Of a stretch of 64,000 nucleotides of DNA, positions 1 to 7,189 are shown in pieces. The DNA lies in NCBI RefSeq assembly GCF_028023555.1, contig NZ_JAQIOY010000010.1:86936-150935 (forward strand), written 5' to 3'. This DNA comes from Thalassococcus_A lentus (lineage in GTDB: Bacteria; Pseudomonadota; Alphaproteobacteria; Rhodobacterales; Rhodobacteraceae). Within the stretch, counting starts at the first letter, position 1. Each line of letters starts with the position of its first letter. The position numbers and the translations under genes are program-made. The notes below the pieces were generated by a model. The model was not told where the DNA came from. It made no database searches and saw nothing but the letters and a program-made list of their open reading frames with translations.

Positions 1-3
1 CCG

Positions 4-207
4 ATGAAGGACGGAACGGCAATGACCCAAGCCTTCGTGGCGGTCAGCACCAAGACTGGCACAGCTCCGACCGGTGCGCAGCAAGTCGCGGCAGGCCATT
101 TTGCTGCCGCCGCAGGTTGCCGAGGCGGTACCGCGCTCTCAACAATCGTGGCAAAGACGCAATCCTTTGCTATCCAATTCGAAGTTTTATGCATGGGAGG
201 TCAGTGA
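4..207 (+). CDS. uncharacterised small ORF, possibly 3' part of an upstream gene
   Basis: A 67-codon reading frame that is open to the left edge of the window, so it could be the tail of a longer gene. The product is Ala/Thr/Gly-rich and I recognise no domain. Its TGA stop overlaps the ATG of the next lipoprotein gene (TGATGATG), which suggests translational coupling inside the nuo operon. Internal ATGs at 4 and 22 are possible starts. In related genomes the place upstream of nuoG usually carries nuoF plus small hypothetical ORFs; this protein does not look like the C-terminus of NuoF. Low certainty that it is a real independent gene. Confidence 0.3.
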   Translation: MKDGTAMTQAFVAVSTKTGTAPTGAQQVAAGHFAAAAGCRGGTALSTIVAKTQSFAIQFEVLCMGGQ

Positions 208-551
208 TGATGACCCGATCGATCACAATAGTTGCGATGATCCTCGCGCTGGCAGGCTGCGAACGCCTTGGGCTGGTGAAGCGCGGCACGACAATCGAAA
301 ACAATGTCTATCGCGGCAGCGCCAAGGCTGAGAATCGCAAAGAGCGTGACTATTTCATCGCCACGGCAGGCCCTGTTTCCACGTCTTTGGACGGTGCAAT
401 TCAGGCTGCGGCGCATCAGGGCGTGCAGCATTGCATCAAATACTATGGAACCTCCGAGATCGAGTGGACGGTTGGGCCTGACACCGATGCTGACGCGCTT
501 GCGGTGGACAATGACAAGATCACCCTCATGGGGCGCTGCATCGATCAGTAA
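207..551 (+). CDS. small lipoprotein in nuo operon
   Basis: 114-residue predicted lipoprotein of unknown function. The start at 207 (or the ATG directly following, at 210) is supported by GGGAGG at 195-200 and by overlap with the preceding stop. The N-terminus is a short hydrophobic stretch ending in a lipobox-like ALAGC, so the mature protein would be anchored in a membrane through its Cys. The remainder is polar, with two further Cys (in HCIKYY and near the C-terminus in GRCIDQ) that could form a disulphide. It sits upstream of the DUF5333-type gene and nuoG, in the accessory-ORF zone seen in Rhodobacteraceae nuo operons. A role in complex I assembly or stability is inference from position only. 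Confidence 0.65.
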   Translation: MMTRSITIVAMILALAGCERLGLVKRGTTIENNVYRGSAKAENRKERDYFIATAGPVSTSLDGAIQAAAHQGVQHCIKYYGTSEIEWTVGPDTDADALAVDNDKITLMGRCIDQ

Positions 552-656
552 TGCGGGATTTCCGCCTGTTTTCAGACTCTTGGCCCCTTGTTATTGCATA
601 GCAAGGGGCCTTGCTGCATCTAAAGCTCAATGAAAATTGGTGAAAAGGGGCCAACT

Positions 657-1061
657 ATGCGCCTTGTTAATACTGTTCTTGCTGCCGCGGCTCTGAGTCT
701 TGCTTTGGCAGCGCCGGCATCAGCCAAACCACCGCTTAGCCAGGTGTCCGAGATCGACGATGGTTTGATGGCTGTGGCGATCGCTGACGAAATCCGCAAA
801 CGGTGCGATGACATCCGCGCGCGAATGATCAAGGCGTTGTCGGTTGTGAACGCGTTGGAATCACGGGCCAAGGACATGGGCTATTCCGACGATGAGATCG
901 AAGACTACGTGACATCCAAATCGGAAAAGAAGCGGATGCGCAAAAAAGCGACTGCATATCTGGCCAGTCAGGGCGTAACCGCCTCTGATACCGCGCAGCT
1001 TTGCAGCTTTGGCAAAAAGCAAATGGCCAAAGCAACCTCGATTGGTATTTTGCTGCGCTGA
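657..1061 (+). CDS. DUF5333-type periplasmic protein
   Basis: 134 residues with a clear Sec signal peptide (hydrophobic core LAAAALSLALAAPASA, cleavage near residue 23) followed by a helical, Lys/Asp-rich domain with two Cys (KRCDDI and AQLCSF). The start at 657 is chosen over an in-frame ATG at 630 because AAAAGGGG lies 6 nt upstream and the signal peptide begins there. The overall look and the place just before nuoG match the small DUF5333 family of Rhodobacteraceae. The function is unknown. A strong hairpin terminator follows at 1087, so nuoG probably has its own promoter in the 180-nt gap. Confidence 0.75.
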   Translation: MRLVNTVLAAAALSLALAAPASAKPPLSQVSEIDDGLMAVAIADEIRKRCDDIRARMIKALSVVNALESRAKDMGYSDDEIEDYVTSKSEKKRMRKKATAYLASQGVTASDTAQLCSFGKKQMAKATSIGILLR

Positions 1062-1086
1062 GGTCGTCCATTTTGATGGAAAGTTG

Positions 1087-1126
1087 CGCCGCCTGTAACG
1101 ATAGTTTCAGGCGGCGTTCCTGTTTT
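1087..1126 (+). terminator. intrinsic terminator upstream of nuoG
   Basis: A 9-bp perfect stem, CGCCGCCTG at 1087-1095 pairing with CAGGCGGCG at 1108-1116, with a 12-nt loop and a T-rich tail (CCTGTTTTT). It lies 26 nt after the DUF5333-type stop. This implies at least partial separation of the upstream nuo segment from nuoG. Confidence 0.75.
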
Positions 1127-1324
1127 TGGTCAAGGGACATGACCGAAGTGCTTTAAATTCAAGTCACATTCATTGAGATGCATGTAAATCACTGCTTCCG
1201 CGTCGATTTTTCCCCATTATTCGGGCGTTATGATCTGGCATCGCGACGCCAGCCGCGCTAGAACGCGCGCGACCGCGGCCCTTTCGCGAGGCCGTGCGAG
1301 CTATGGGAAACGAAGGGCTCGGGC

Positions 1325-3343
1325 ATGTCCGATACACGCAAGATCATCATCGACGGCAATGAGCTGGAGGTGGACGGCGCAATGACGCTGATCCAGGCCT
1401 GCGAAGAGGCGGGGATCGAAGTCCCGCGTTTTTGCTACCACGAACGGCTTTCAATTGCTGGCAACTGCCGCATGTGCCTTGTGGAAGTGGTGGGCGGTCC
1501 GCCCAAACCTGCGGCCTCTTGTGCGATGCAGGTGCGCGATTTGCGTCCTGGCCCGGAAGGCCAGCCGCCAGTCGTCAAGACAAACAGCCCCATGGTCAAG
1601 AAAGCCCGCGAGGGCGTCATGGAATTCCTGTTGATCAACCATCCGCTGGATTGCCCGATCTGCGATCAGGGCGGCGAATGTGACCTTCAGGATCAGGCCA
1701 TGGCCTATGGTGTTGACTTCAGCCGTTTCCGCGAGCCGAAGCGCGCAGTAACCGATCTGGATCTTGGCCCACTGGTCGAGACGCACATGACGCGCTGTAT
1801 TTCTTGCACCCGCTGCGTTCGTTTCACCACTGAAGTGGCGGGCATCACGCAGATGGGTCAGACCGGTCGCGGCGAAGATGCGGAGATCACATCTTATCTG
1901 GGCGAGACACTGAACTCGAACATGCAGGGCAATATCATTGACCTGTGCCCGGTTGGCGCTCTGGTTTCCAAGCCTTATGCCTTTACCGCACGCCCATGGG
2001 AGCTGACCAAGACAGAATCCATCGACGTGATGGATGCGCTTGGTTCCAACATTCGTGTGGACACCAAGGGCCGAGAAGTGATGCGGTTCCTGCCGCGCAA
2101 CCACGATGGCGTGAACGAAGAGTGGATTTCCGACAAAACACGGTTTGTCTGGGACGGGCTGCGCCGCCAGCGACTCGATCGCCCTTATGTGCGTGAAAAC
2201 GGCAAACTGCGAGCCGCAAGCTGGCCCGAAGCGTTGGGCAAGGCCGCCGATGCAATCAAAGGCGCGTCCAAGCTGGGTGGCTTGGTCGGTGACCTCGCCC
2301 CTGTCGAAGCGGCCTTTGCACTCAAGCAGTTGGTCGAAGGGCAGGGCGGCGTTGTCGAAAGCCGTACGGATGGCGCGAAGCTGCCAGCCGGCAATCGCTC
2401 TGGCTATGTGGGCAATGCCTGCATCGAGGACATTGACGACGCCAAGATGATCCTGCTCATCGGCACCAACCCTCGTGAAGAGGCGCCTGTGCTCAATGCG
2501 CGGATTCGCAAGGCATGGGCCGCAGGCGCGAAAGTCGCTCTGATTGGTCCCGCTGTTGACCTCACGTATGACTATATCCATCTGGGCACGGGCCGTAACG
2601 CCTTGGCCGAGCTGGCCAAAATGGATCATTCCGACAAACACGGCGTTCCCGGTGTGATGATTGTCGGGCAGGGTGCGTTGACCGAAGCAGATGGCGCGGC
2701 GGTTCTGGGTACGGCGATGGCCACGGCCGAAGCGGGCCAGAGCAAGTTCATGGTTTTGCACACCGCTGCTGCCCGTGTCGGTGCGATGGATGTGGGTGCT
2801 GTGAATGATGGCGGTATGGACGCCATTCAGAATGCGGATGTGATCTACAATCTTGGCGCTGATGAGGTCGAGATCGGTGAGGGTGCCTTTGTGATTTATC
2901 AGGGCAGCCACGGGGATCGCGGCGCGCATCGTGCTGACGTGATCTTGCCGGGCGCTGCCTATACCGAAGAAACCGGACTTTTCGTAAACACCGAAGGGCG
3001 GCCGCAATTGGCAATCCGCGCGGGCTTTGCCCCCGGCGAGGCCAAGGAAAACTGGGCCATTCTGCGGGCATTGTCGGCTGAGGTCGGGGCGCAGCAGCCT
3101 TGGGACAGCATCGCGCAGTTGCGTCAGGCTCTGGTGGCAGAGGTACCGCATCTGGCCAAGATCGATGAGGTGCCGGAAAACGCTTGGCAGGCGGAAGCCG
3201 CAGGCAAGCTTGGCAAGGCTGATTTCCGCTACGCGATCAAGGATTTCTATCTGTCCAATCCGATTGCACGGGCATCCGAATTGATGGCCGAGTTGTCACG
3301 GGGCGCCAAGGCGCGCGCCGCTGATCAGATCGCGGCCGAGTAA
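1325..3343 (+). CDS. nuoG: NADH-quinone oxidoreductase subunit G
   Basis: 672-residue NuoG, the large iron-sulphur subunit of the peripheral arm of respiratory complex I. The N-terminal ferredoxin-like domain has the 2Fe-2S ligands C37, C48, C51 and C66 (FCYHERL, NCRMC, SCAM). It is followed by the His-Cys3 cluster region (HPLDCPICDQGGEC) and a 4Fe-4S site (RCISCTRC), then the molybdopterin-oxidoreductase-like domain, which has lost its cofactor role in this family. The length suits the short alphaproteobacterial/mitochondrial form rather than the roughly 900-residue enterobacterial one. It is the first gene after a terminator; about 180 nt upstream could hold its promoter. The next gene starts 5 nt downstream. 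Confidence 0.97.
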   Translation: MSDTRKIIIDGNELEVDGAMTLIQACEEAGIEVPRFCYHERLSIAGNCRMCLVEVVGGPPKPAASCAMQVRDLRPGPEGQPPVVKTNSPMVKKAREGVMEFLLINHPLDCPICDQGGECDLQDQAMAYGVDFSRFREPKRAVTDLDLGPLVETHMTRCISCTRCVRFTTEVAGITQMGQTGRGEDAEITSYLGETLNSNMQGNIIDLCPVGALVSKPYAFTARPWELTKTESIDVMDALGSNIRVDTKGREVMRFLPRNHDGVNEEWISDKTRFVWDGLRRQRLDRPYVRENGKLRAASWPEALGKAADAIKGASKLGGLVGDLAPVEAAFALKQLVEGQGGVVESRTDGAKLPAGNRSGYVGNACIEDIDDAKMILLIGTNPREEAPVLNARIRKAWAAGAKVALIGPAVDLTYDYIHLGTGRNALAELAKMDHSDKHGVPGVMIVGQGALTEADGAAVLGTAMATAEAGQSKFMVLHTAAARVGAMDVGAVNDGGMDAIQNADVIYNLGADEVEIGEGAFVIYQGSHGDRGAHRADVILPGAAYTEETGLFVNTEGRPQLAIRAGFAPGEAKENWAILRALSAEVGAQQPWDSIAQLRQALVAEVPHLAKIDEVPENAWQAEAAGKLGKADFRYAIKDFYLSNPIARASELMAELSRGAKARAADQIAAE

Positions 3344-3348
3344 TCCGG

Positions 3349-3756
3349 GTGACGGGGCGCTTGTTCATAACCGGTCTGGCGCTGGCAATGGCCAGTGCCG
3401 TTGCGGCCTGCACGCCCGAACCGGGCGCGCAGGATGAACGCCCCTTTGTGCCGGTGTATGAAGGCATCAACACCCGCTTGCTGGACGGTGATCTGGTGCA
3501 ATTCGAAGTGGAAATGCGCGGTGCGCGTGGCAATGAAGACGTCGCGAATTATGCAGAATGCGCAGCCGCGCAATACGCATTGATCCGCGGTTACGGTTTC
3601 GCGCGGCATTTGCGCACAAATGTATACGAAGAGGGTGGCCTCTGGCGTGGAGATGCGGTTTACACCATCTCGGCGGCGCTGCCCCGTGGGCTCAAGACCA
3701 TAGACGCCGAAGTGGTCGCGCTGGCCTGCGCTGAGAACGGAATACCGATGGTATGA
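3349..3756 (+). CDS. lipoprotein, nuo operon accessory ORF
   Basis: 135-residue predicted lipoprotein starting at a GTG 5 nt after nuoG. The signal sequence runs to a lipobox (AVAAC) at about residue 21. The mature domain has two further Cys (YAECAAA and ALACAEN) and no family I recognise. It lies between nuoG and nuoH, with nuoH starting 7 nt later, so it must be co-transcribed with complex I genes. This is the second lipoprotein in the operon. A membrane-tethered chaperone or assembly role is only inferred from context. Confidence 0.75.
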   Translation: MTGRLFITGLALAMASAVAACTPEPGAQDERPFVPVYEGINTRLLDGDLVQFEVEMRGARGNEDVANYAECAAAQYALIRGYGFARHLRTNVYEEGGLWRGDAVYTISAALPRGLKTIDAEVVALACAENGIPMV

Positions 3757-3763
3757 GGACCTG

Positions 3764-4801
3764 ATGGCAGAGTTTCTAAGCACCCCCCTGGGCATCCTGG
3801 TGATCGTAGCGGCGCAATGCCTTGCGGTACTGGGTTTCGTCATGGTCAGCCTGCTGTTCCTTGTGTACGGCGACCGCAAAATCTGGGCAGCGGTTCAGAT
3901 GCGGCGCGGTCCGAACGTTGTGGGGGTCTACGGCCTGCTGCAAACGGTGGCCGACGCGTTGAAATACGTGGTCAAAGAAGTGGTGATCCCGGCCGGTGCA
4001 GACCGGACCGTTTTCATGCTGGCGCCGATGGCGTCCTTTGTGCTGGCGGTGCTGGCCTGGGCGGTGATCCCGTTCAACGACACATGGGTCGTGTCGGACA
4101 TCAACGTGGCGATCCTCTATGTCTTTGCGGTCTCATCTCTGGAAGTCTACGGCGTGATCATGGGTGGATGGGCGTCAAACTCCAAATATCCGTTCCTCGG
4201 CTCGCTCCGTTCGGCGGCGCAGATGATTTCCTACGAGGTCTCGATCGGCCTGATCATCATCGGTGTGATCATTTCGACAGGGTCGATGAACTTTGGCGCG
4301 ATCGTGAATGCACAGGATGGTGCCTACGGCTTCTTCAGCTGGTACTGGCTGCCGCACTTCCCGATGGTATTCCTGTTCTTTATCAGCGCCTTGGCTGAGA
4401 CAAACCGCCCGCCATTCGATCTGCCCGAAGCGGAATCGGAACTGGTGGCCGGCTATCAGGTGGAATACTCTTCGACACCGTTCCTGCTGTTCATGGCCGG
4501 TGAATACATCGCCATCTTCCTGATGTGCGCCCTGACCACGCTGCTGTTCTTTGGCGGTTGGCTGTCGCCGATCCCATTCCTGCCGGACAGCCCGCTGTGG
4601 ATGGTGGCCAAGATGGCGTTCTTCTTCTTCATCTTCGCGATGGTGAAGGCGATCACACCCCGCTACCGCTATGACCAGCTGATGCGGCTGGGTTGGAAAG
4701 TCTTCCTGCCCTTCAGCCTTGTCTGGGTAGTCTTCGTAGCCTTCGCGGCCAAATTCGACTGGTTCTTCGGCGCTTACGCGCGCTGGACTGTGGGAGGGTA
4801 A
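3764..4801 (+). CDS. nuoH: NADH-quinone oxidoreductase subunit H
   Basis: 345-residue integral membrane subunit at the hinge of complex I, where the quinone pocket meets the membrane arm. It has about eight hydrophobic segments. The family signature is clear: an early ADALK motif on the loop after the first helix, and the acidic loop ETNRPPFDLPEAESEL with GYQVEYS, which lines the quinone tunnel and the E-channel. The length matches the family (about 330-350). nuoI follows after 5 nt. Confidence 0.97.
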   Translation: MAEFLSTPLGILVIVAAQCLAVLGFVMVSLLFLVYGDRKIWAAVQMRRGPNVVGVYGLLQTVADALKYVVKEVVIPAGADRTVFMLAPMASFVLAVLAWAVIPFNDTWVVSDINVAILYVFAVSSLEVYGVIMGGWASNSKYPFLGSLRSAAQMISYEVSIGLIIIGVIISTGSMNFGAIVNAQDGAYGFFSWYWLPHFPMVFLFFISALAETNRPPFDLPEAESELVAGYQVEYSSTPFLLFMAGEYIAIFLMCALTTLLFFGGWLSPIPFLPDSPLWMVAKMAFFFFIFAMVKAITPRYRYDQLMRLGWKVFLPFSLVWVVFVAFAAKFDWFFGAYARWTVGG

Positions 4802-4806
4802 GACAG

Positions 4807-5301
4807 ATGGCAAATATCGATTACGGACGCGCGGCCAAGTACTTTCTTCTGGCGGATTTCGTCAAAGGCTTTCAGCTGGGGCTGAAGTACTTCTTTGCCC
4901 CCAAGGCCACGCTGAACTACCCGCACGAAAAAGGCCCGCTGAGCCCGCGTTTCCGGGGTGAACACGCGCTGCGCCGTTATCCCAACGGCGAGGAACGCTG
5001 CATCGCCTGCAAGCTTTGCGAAGCGATCTGCCCGGCGCAGGCCATTACCATCGATGCCGAGCCGCGCGATGACGGCTCCCGCCGCACGACGCGCTATGAC
5101 ATCGACATGACCAAATGCATCTACTGCGGTTTCTGTCAGGAAGCCTGCCCTGTGGATGCCATCGTAGAAGGCCCGAATTTCGAGTTTTCGGCCGAGACCC
5201 GCGAAGAGCTGTACTACGACAAGCAAAAGCTGCTGGACAATGGCGACCGTTGGGAAGCCGAGATTGCCCGCAACCTCGAACTGGATGCGCCGTACCGATG
5301 A
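4807..5301 (+). CDS. nuoI: NADH-quinone oxidoreductase subunit I
   Basis: 164-residue ferredoxin-type subunit that carries electrons from the NuoG chain toward the quinone-reducing end. Two 4Fe-4S motifs are intact: C65, C68, C71, C75 (CIACKLCEAIC) and C104, C107, C110, C114 (CIYCGFCQEAC). The N-terminal amphipathic helix (about residues 8-30) contacts the membrane, as in the family. The start at 4807 gives the usual MANIDYGRA-type N-terminus of alphaproteobacterial NuoI. Its stop overlaps the ATG of the next ORF (ATGA). Confidence 0.97.
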   Translation: MANIDYGRAAKYFLLADFVKGFQLGLKYFFAPKATLNYPHEKGPLSPRFRGEHALRRYPNGEERCIACKLCEAICPAQAITIDAEPRDDGSRRTTRYDIDMTKCIYCGFCQEACPVDAIVEGPNFEFSAETREELYYDKQKLLDNGDRWEAEIARNLELDAPYR

Positions 5302-5702
5302 CCAGCAAGACCCCCTTTGAGCTGATGATGGAGCAGGCGCAGGAGATGGCGAAAGCCTTCAATCCTGCCATGACTTCGTTTGATCCCAAGGGGTTCGAAG
5401 CGCTCTGGCCCACAATGCCCAAAGACGCCATGGAAATGTGGTTTGGCAAAGGGGTGTCCAAGGACGGACTTGATGCCAAGACCCGCCTGTTGCTGACGCT
5501 GGCCGGGCTGACGATGCAGGGGGCACAGGCCGAAGCGCCCGTGCGTATGACAGTGCGTCACGCCCTTGAGGCTGGCGCCACCAAAGAAGAGATCGCCGAG
5601 ACCATCGCCCAGATGTCGATGTTCGCCGGCATTCCCGCCATGACCCGCGCGATGGAAATCGCCCGCGACGTCATGGATGAGACAAAGGATGATGAGACAT
5701 GA
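5298..5702 (+). CDS. carboxymuconolactone decarboxylase family protein (AhpD-like fold)
   Basis: 134 residues, mostly helical, with the pattern of the CMD/AhpD family: a DAKTRLLLTLAGLT helix, then VRMTVRHALEAGATKEEIAETIAQMSMFAGIPA. The usual redox CxxC of AhpD is absent (the matching stretch has no Cys), so peroxidase activity is unlikely. It is locked into the operon by 4-nt ATGA overlaps on both sides (with nuoI and nuoJ), implying obligatory co-translation with complex I subunits. A lactone decarboxylase role makes little sense here; an accessory or assembly role is inferred from position only. Confidence 0.85.
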   Translation: MTSKTPFELMMEQAQEMAKAFNPAMTSFDPKGFEALWPTMPKDAMEMWFGKGVSKDGLDAKTRLLLTLAGLTMQGAQAEAPVRMTVRHALEAGATKEEIAETIAQMSMFAGIPAMTRAMEIARDVMDETKDDET

Positions 5703-6301
5703 TCGCATTCGCCTTCTATTTGTTTGCGCTTGGCGCCATTGCAGGCGGGCTGTTCACAGTCGTCAGCCGCAACCCGGTGCATTCGGTGCTCTGGCTGATC
5801 CTGGCCTTCCTGTCATCGGCGGGCCTGTTCGTTTTGCTTGGGGCGGAATTTGTCGCGATGCTTCTGATCATCGTCTACGTGGGCGCGGTCGCGGTGCTGT
5901 TCCTCTTTGTGGTGATGATGCTGGATGTCGACTTTGCCGAGCTGAAGGCGGAGATGGCGAAATACATGCCCTTGGCCCTGCTGATCGGCCTCGTGATCCT
6001 GATGCAGCTGACCATTGCCTTTGGCGCATGGCAAAGCAGTGATCTGGCCGCTGGTCAGCTTGCCCAGCCAACACCGACGGACCGGCACAATACAGAAGCC
6101 TTGGGCCTGATCCTCTATGACCAGTATTTCCTGCTGTTCCAGCTGGCAGGCTTGATCCTGCTGGTAGCCATGATTGGTGCCATCGTTCTGACCCTGCGCC
6201 ACCGCAGCGACGTCAAGCGTCAGGACGTGGTTGCCCAGATGATGCGTGATCCGGCCAAGGCGATGGAACTGAAAGACGTCAAGCCGGGGCAGGGGCTCTG
6301 A
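5699..6301 (+). CDS. nuoJ: NADH-quinone oxidoreductase subunit J
   Basis: 200-residue membrane subunit (ND6-like) with five predicted transmembrane helices. The most characteristic stretch is the third helix, EFVAMLLIIVYVGAVAVLFLFVVMML, containing the pi-bulge region and YVGAVAVL motif that couples quinone chemistry to proton pumping. The C-terminal tail after the fifth helix (LRHRSDVKRQDV) is cytoplasmic and typical of alphaproteobacteria. It overlaps the upstream ORF by 4 nt; a 90-nt gap without other features separates it from nuoK. Confidence 0.96.
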   Translation: MIAFAFYLFALGAIAGGLFTVVSRNPVHSVLWLILAFLSSAGLFVLLGAEFVAMLLIIVYVGAVAVLFLFVVMMLDVDFAELKAEMAKYMPLALLIGLVILMQLTIAFGAWQSSDLAAGQLAQPTPTDRHNTEALGLILYDQYFLLFQLAGLILLVAMIGAIVLTLRHRSDVKRQDVVAQMMRDPAKAMELKDVKPGQGL

Positions 6302-6391
6302 GCGTCGGCGCGATATGAAAAGACCCGCGTTGCCTGATGCAGGCGGCGCAAGATCCAAGACTAAACGGGCGCGGCCCGGAGGGACGACAAG

Positions 6392-6697
6392 ATGATCGGA
6401 CTTGAACATTACCTGACGGTGGCAGCGGTGCTGTTTGTCATCGGGATTTTCGGGCTTTTCCTGAACCGTAAAAACGTGATCATCCTGCTGATGAGCATCG
6501 AACTGATGCTCTTGGCGGTGAACATCAATCTTGTGGCCTTCTCGTCTTACCTTGGCGATCTGGTAGGGCAGGTCTTCACACTCTTCGTGCTGACCGTTGC
6601 CGCCGCCGAGGCGGCGATCGGCCTTGCGATCCTTGTCTGCTTCTTCCGCAACCGCGGCACGATCGCGGTCGAAGACGTCAACGTGATGAAGGGCTGA
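6392..6697 (+). CDS. nuoK: NADH-quinone oxidoreductase subunit K
   Basis: 101-residue ND4L-like subunit with three transmembrane helices and two buried glutamates in helices 2 and 3 (MSIELMLLAVNINLV and AAAEAAIGLAILV) that are part of the proton-transfer axis. The length matches the family exactly. GGAGG lies 8-12 nt upstream of the ATG. A hypothetical ORF starts 4 nt downstream, before nuoL. Confidence 0.97.
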   Translation: MIGLEHYLTVAAVLFVIGIFGLFLNRKNVIILLMSIELMLLAVNINLVAFSSYLGDLVGQVFTLFVLTVAAAEAAIGLAILVCFFRNRGTIAVEDVNVMKG

Positions 6698-6701
6698 CGT
6701 C

Positions 6702-7187
6702 ATGTGGAACGCCGTAGTCATCACCAACATGTTCGTCGCTTTCTGTACCGGCGCGATGAACCCTGTTGCTGATGAACCCATGCAGGTTGGTTCGGATTGT
6801 TCGTTTGAACATGCCGGCGGCGCTTTTCCGGTGCATGCCTCGGCGCCGTATCGCCTCGACAATGGGCTGATGGCGCAAAGCATTTCTCAGTATCACGGTT
6901 GCGGCAGCTTTGAACGCACGCTGGTTGTCGATTGTGATGCGAACCGTTCGATCCTTGTGCCAGTGCGCAGCAATTGGACCGAAGAATGGAATGACGATCT
7001 GGAGGGTCCGCCACTGCGGCCTTTCCTGGTCGAACGCGGTGCGACCAATGTTGATGCGCTTGCCGAAGTGTTCGGTGATCGCTGGACCCGGTTCGATACT
7101 TATCTGAGCCAGCTCGAAGACGGAAACGGCCCGAATGCCTATTGCGGGTGCGGGAAAACCGGCCTCAGCTCTGAAAAGGAAGACTAA
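6702..7187 (+). CDS. hypothetical protein between nuoK and nuoL
   Basis: 161 residues with no domain I recognise. The N-terminus (MWNAVVITNMFVAFCTG) looks like a weak signal sequence or a single membrane anchor, followed by a soluble domain with six Cys (GSDCSF, HGCGSF, VDCDAN, and YCGCG near the C-terminus), which suggests export and disulphides or metal binding. The gene is packed 4 nt after nuoK and 2 nt before nuoL, so it is part of the same transcript. Codon usage looks like its neighbours. I know no characterised homologue; it may be lineage-specific. Confidence 0.75.
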   Translation: MWNAVVITNMFVAFCTGAMNPVADEPMQVGSDCSFEHAGGAFPVHASAPYRLDNGLMAQSISQYHGCGSFERTLVVDCDANRSILVPVRSNWTEEWNDDLEGPPLRPFLVERGATNVDALAEVFGDRWTRFDTYLSQLEDGNGPNAYCGCGKTGLSSEKED

Positions 7188-7189
7188 CG

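Noticed and set aside
1451..3151. Long open frame on the minus strand opposite nuoG
   Set aside because: It lies fully inside nuoG, is His/Arg-rich in the manner of a GC-rich shadow frame, and has no ribosome site or family.
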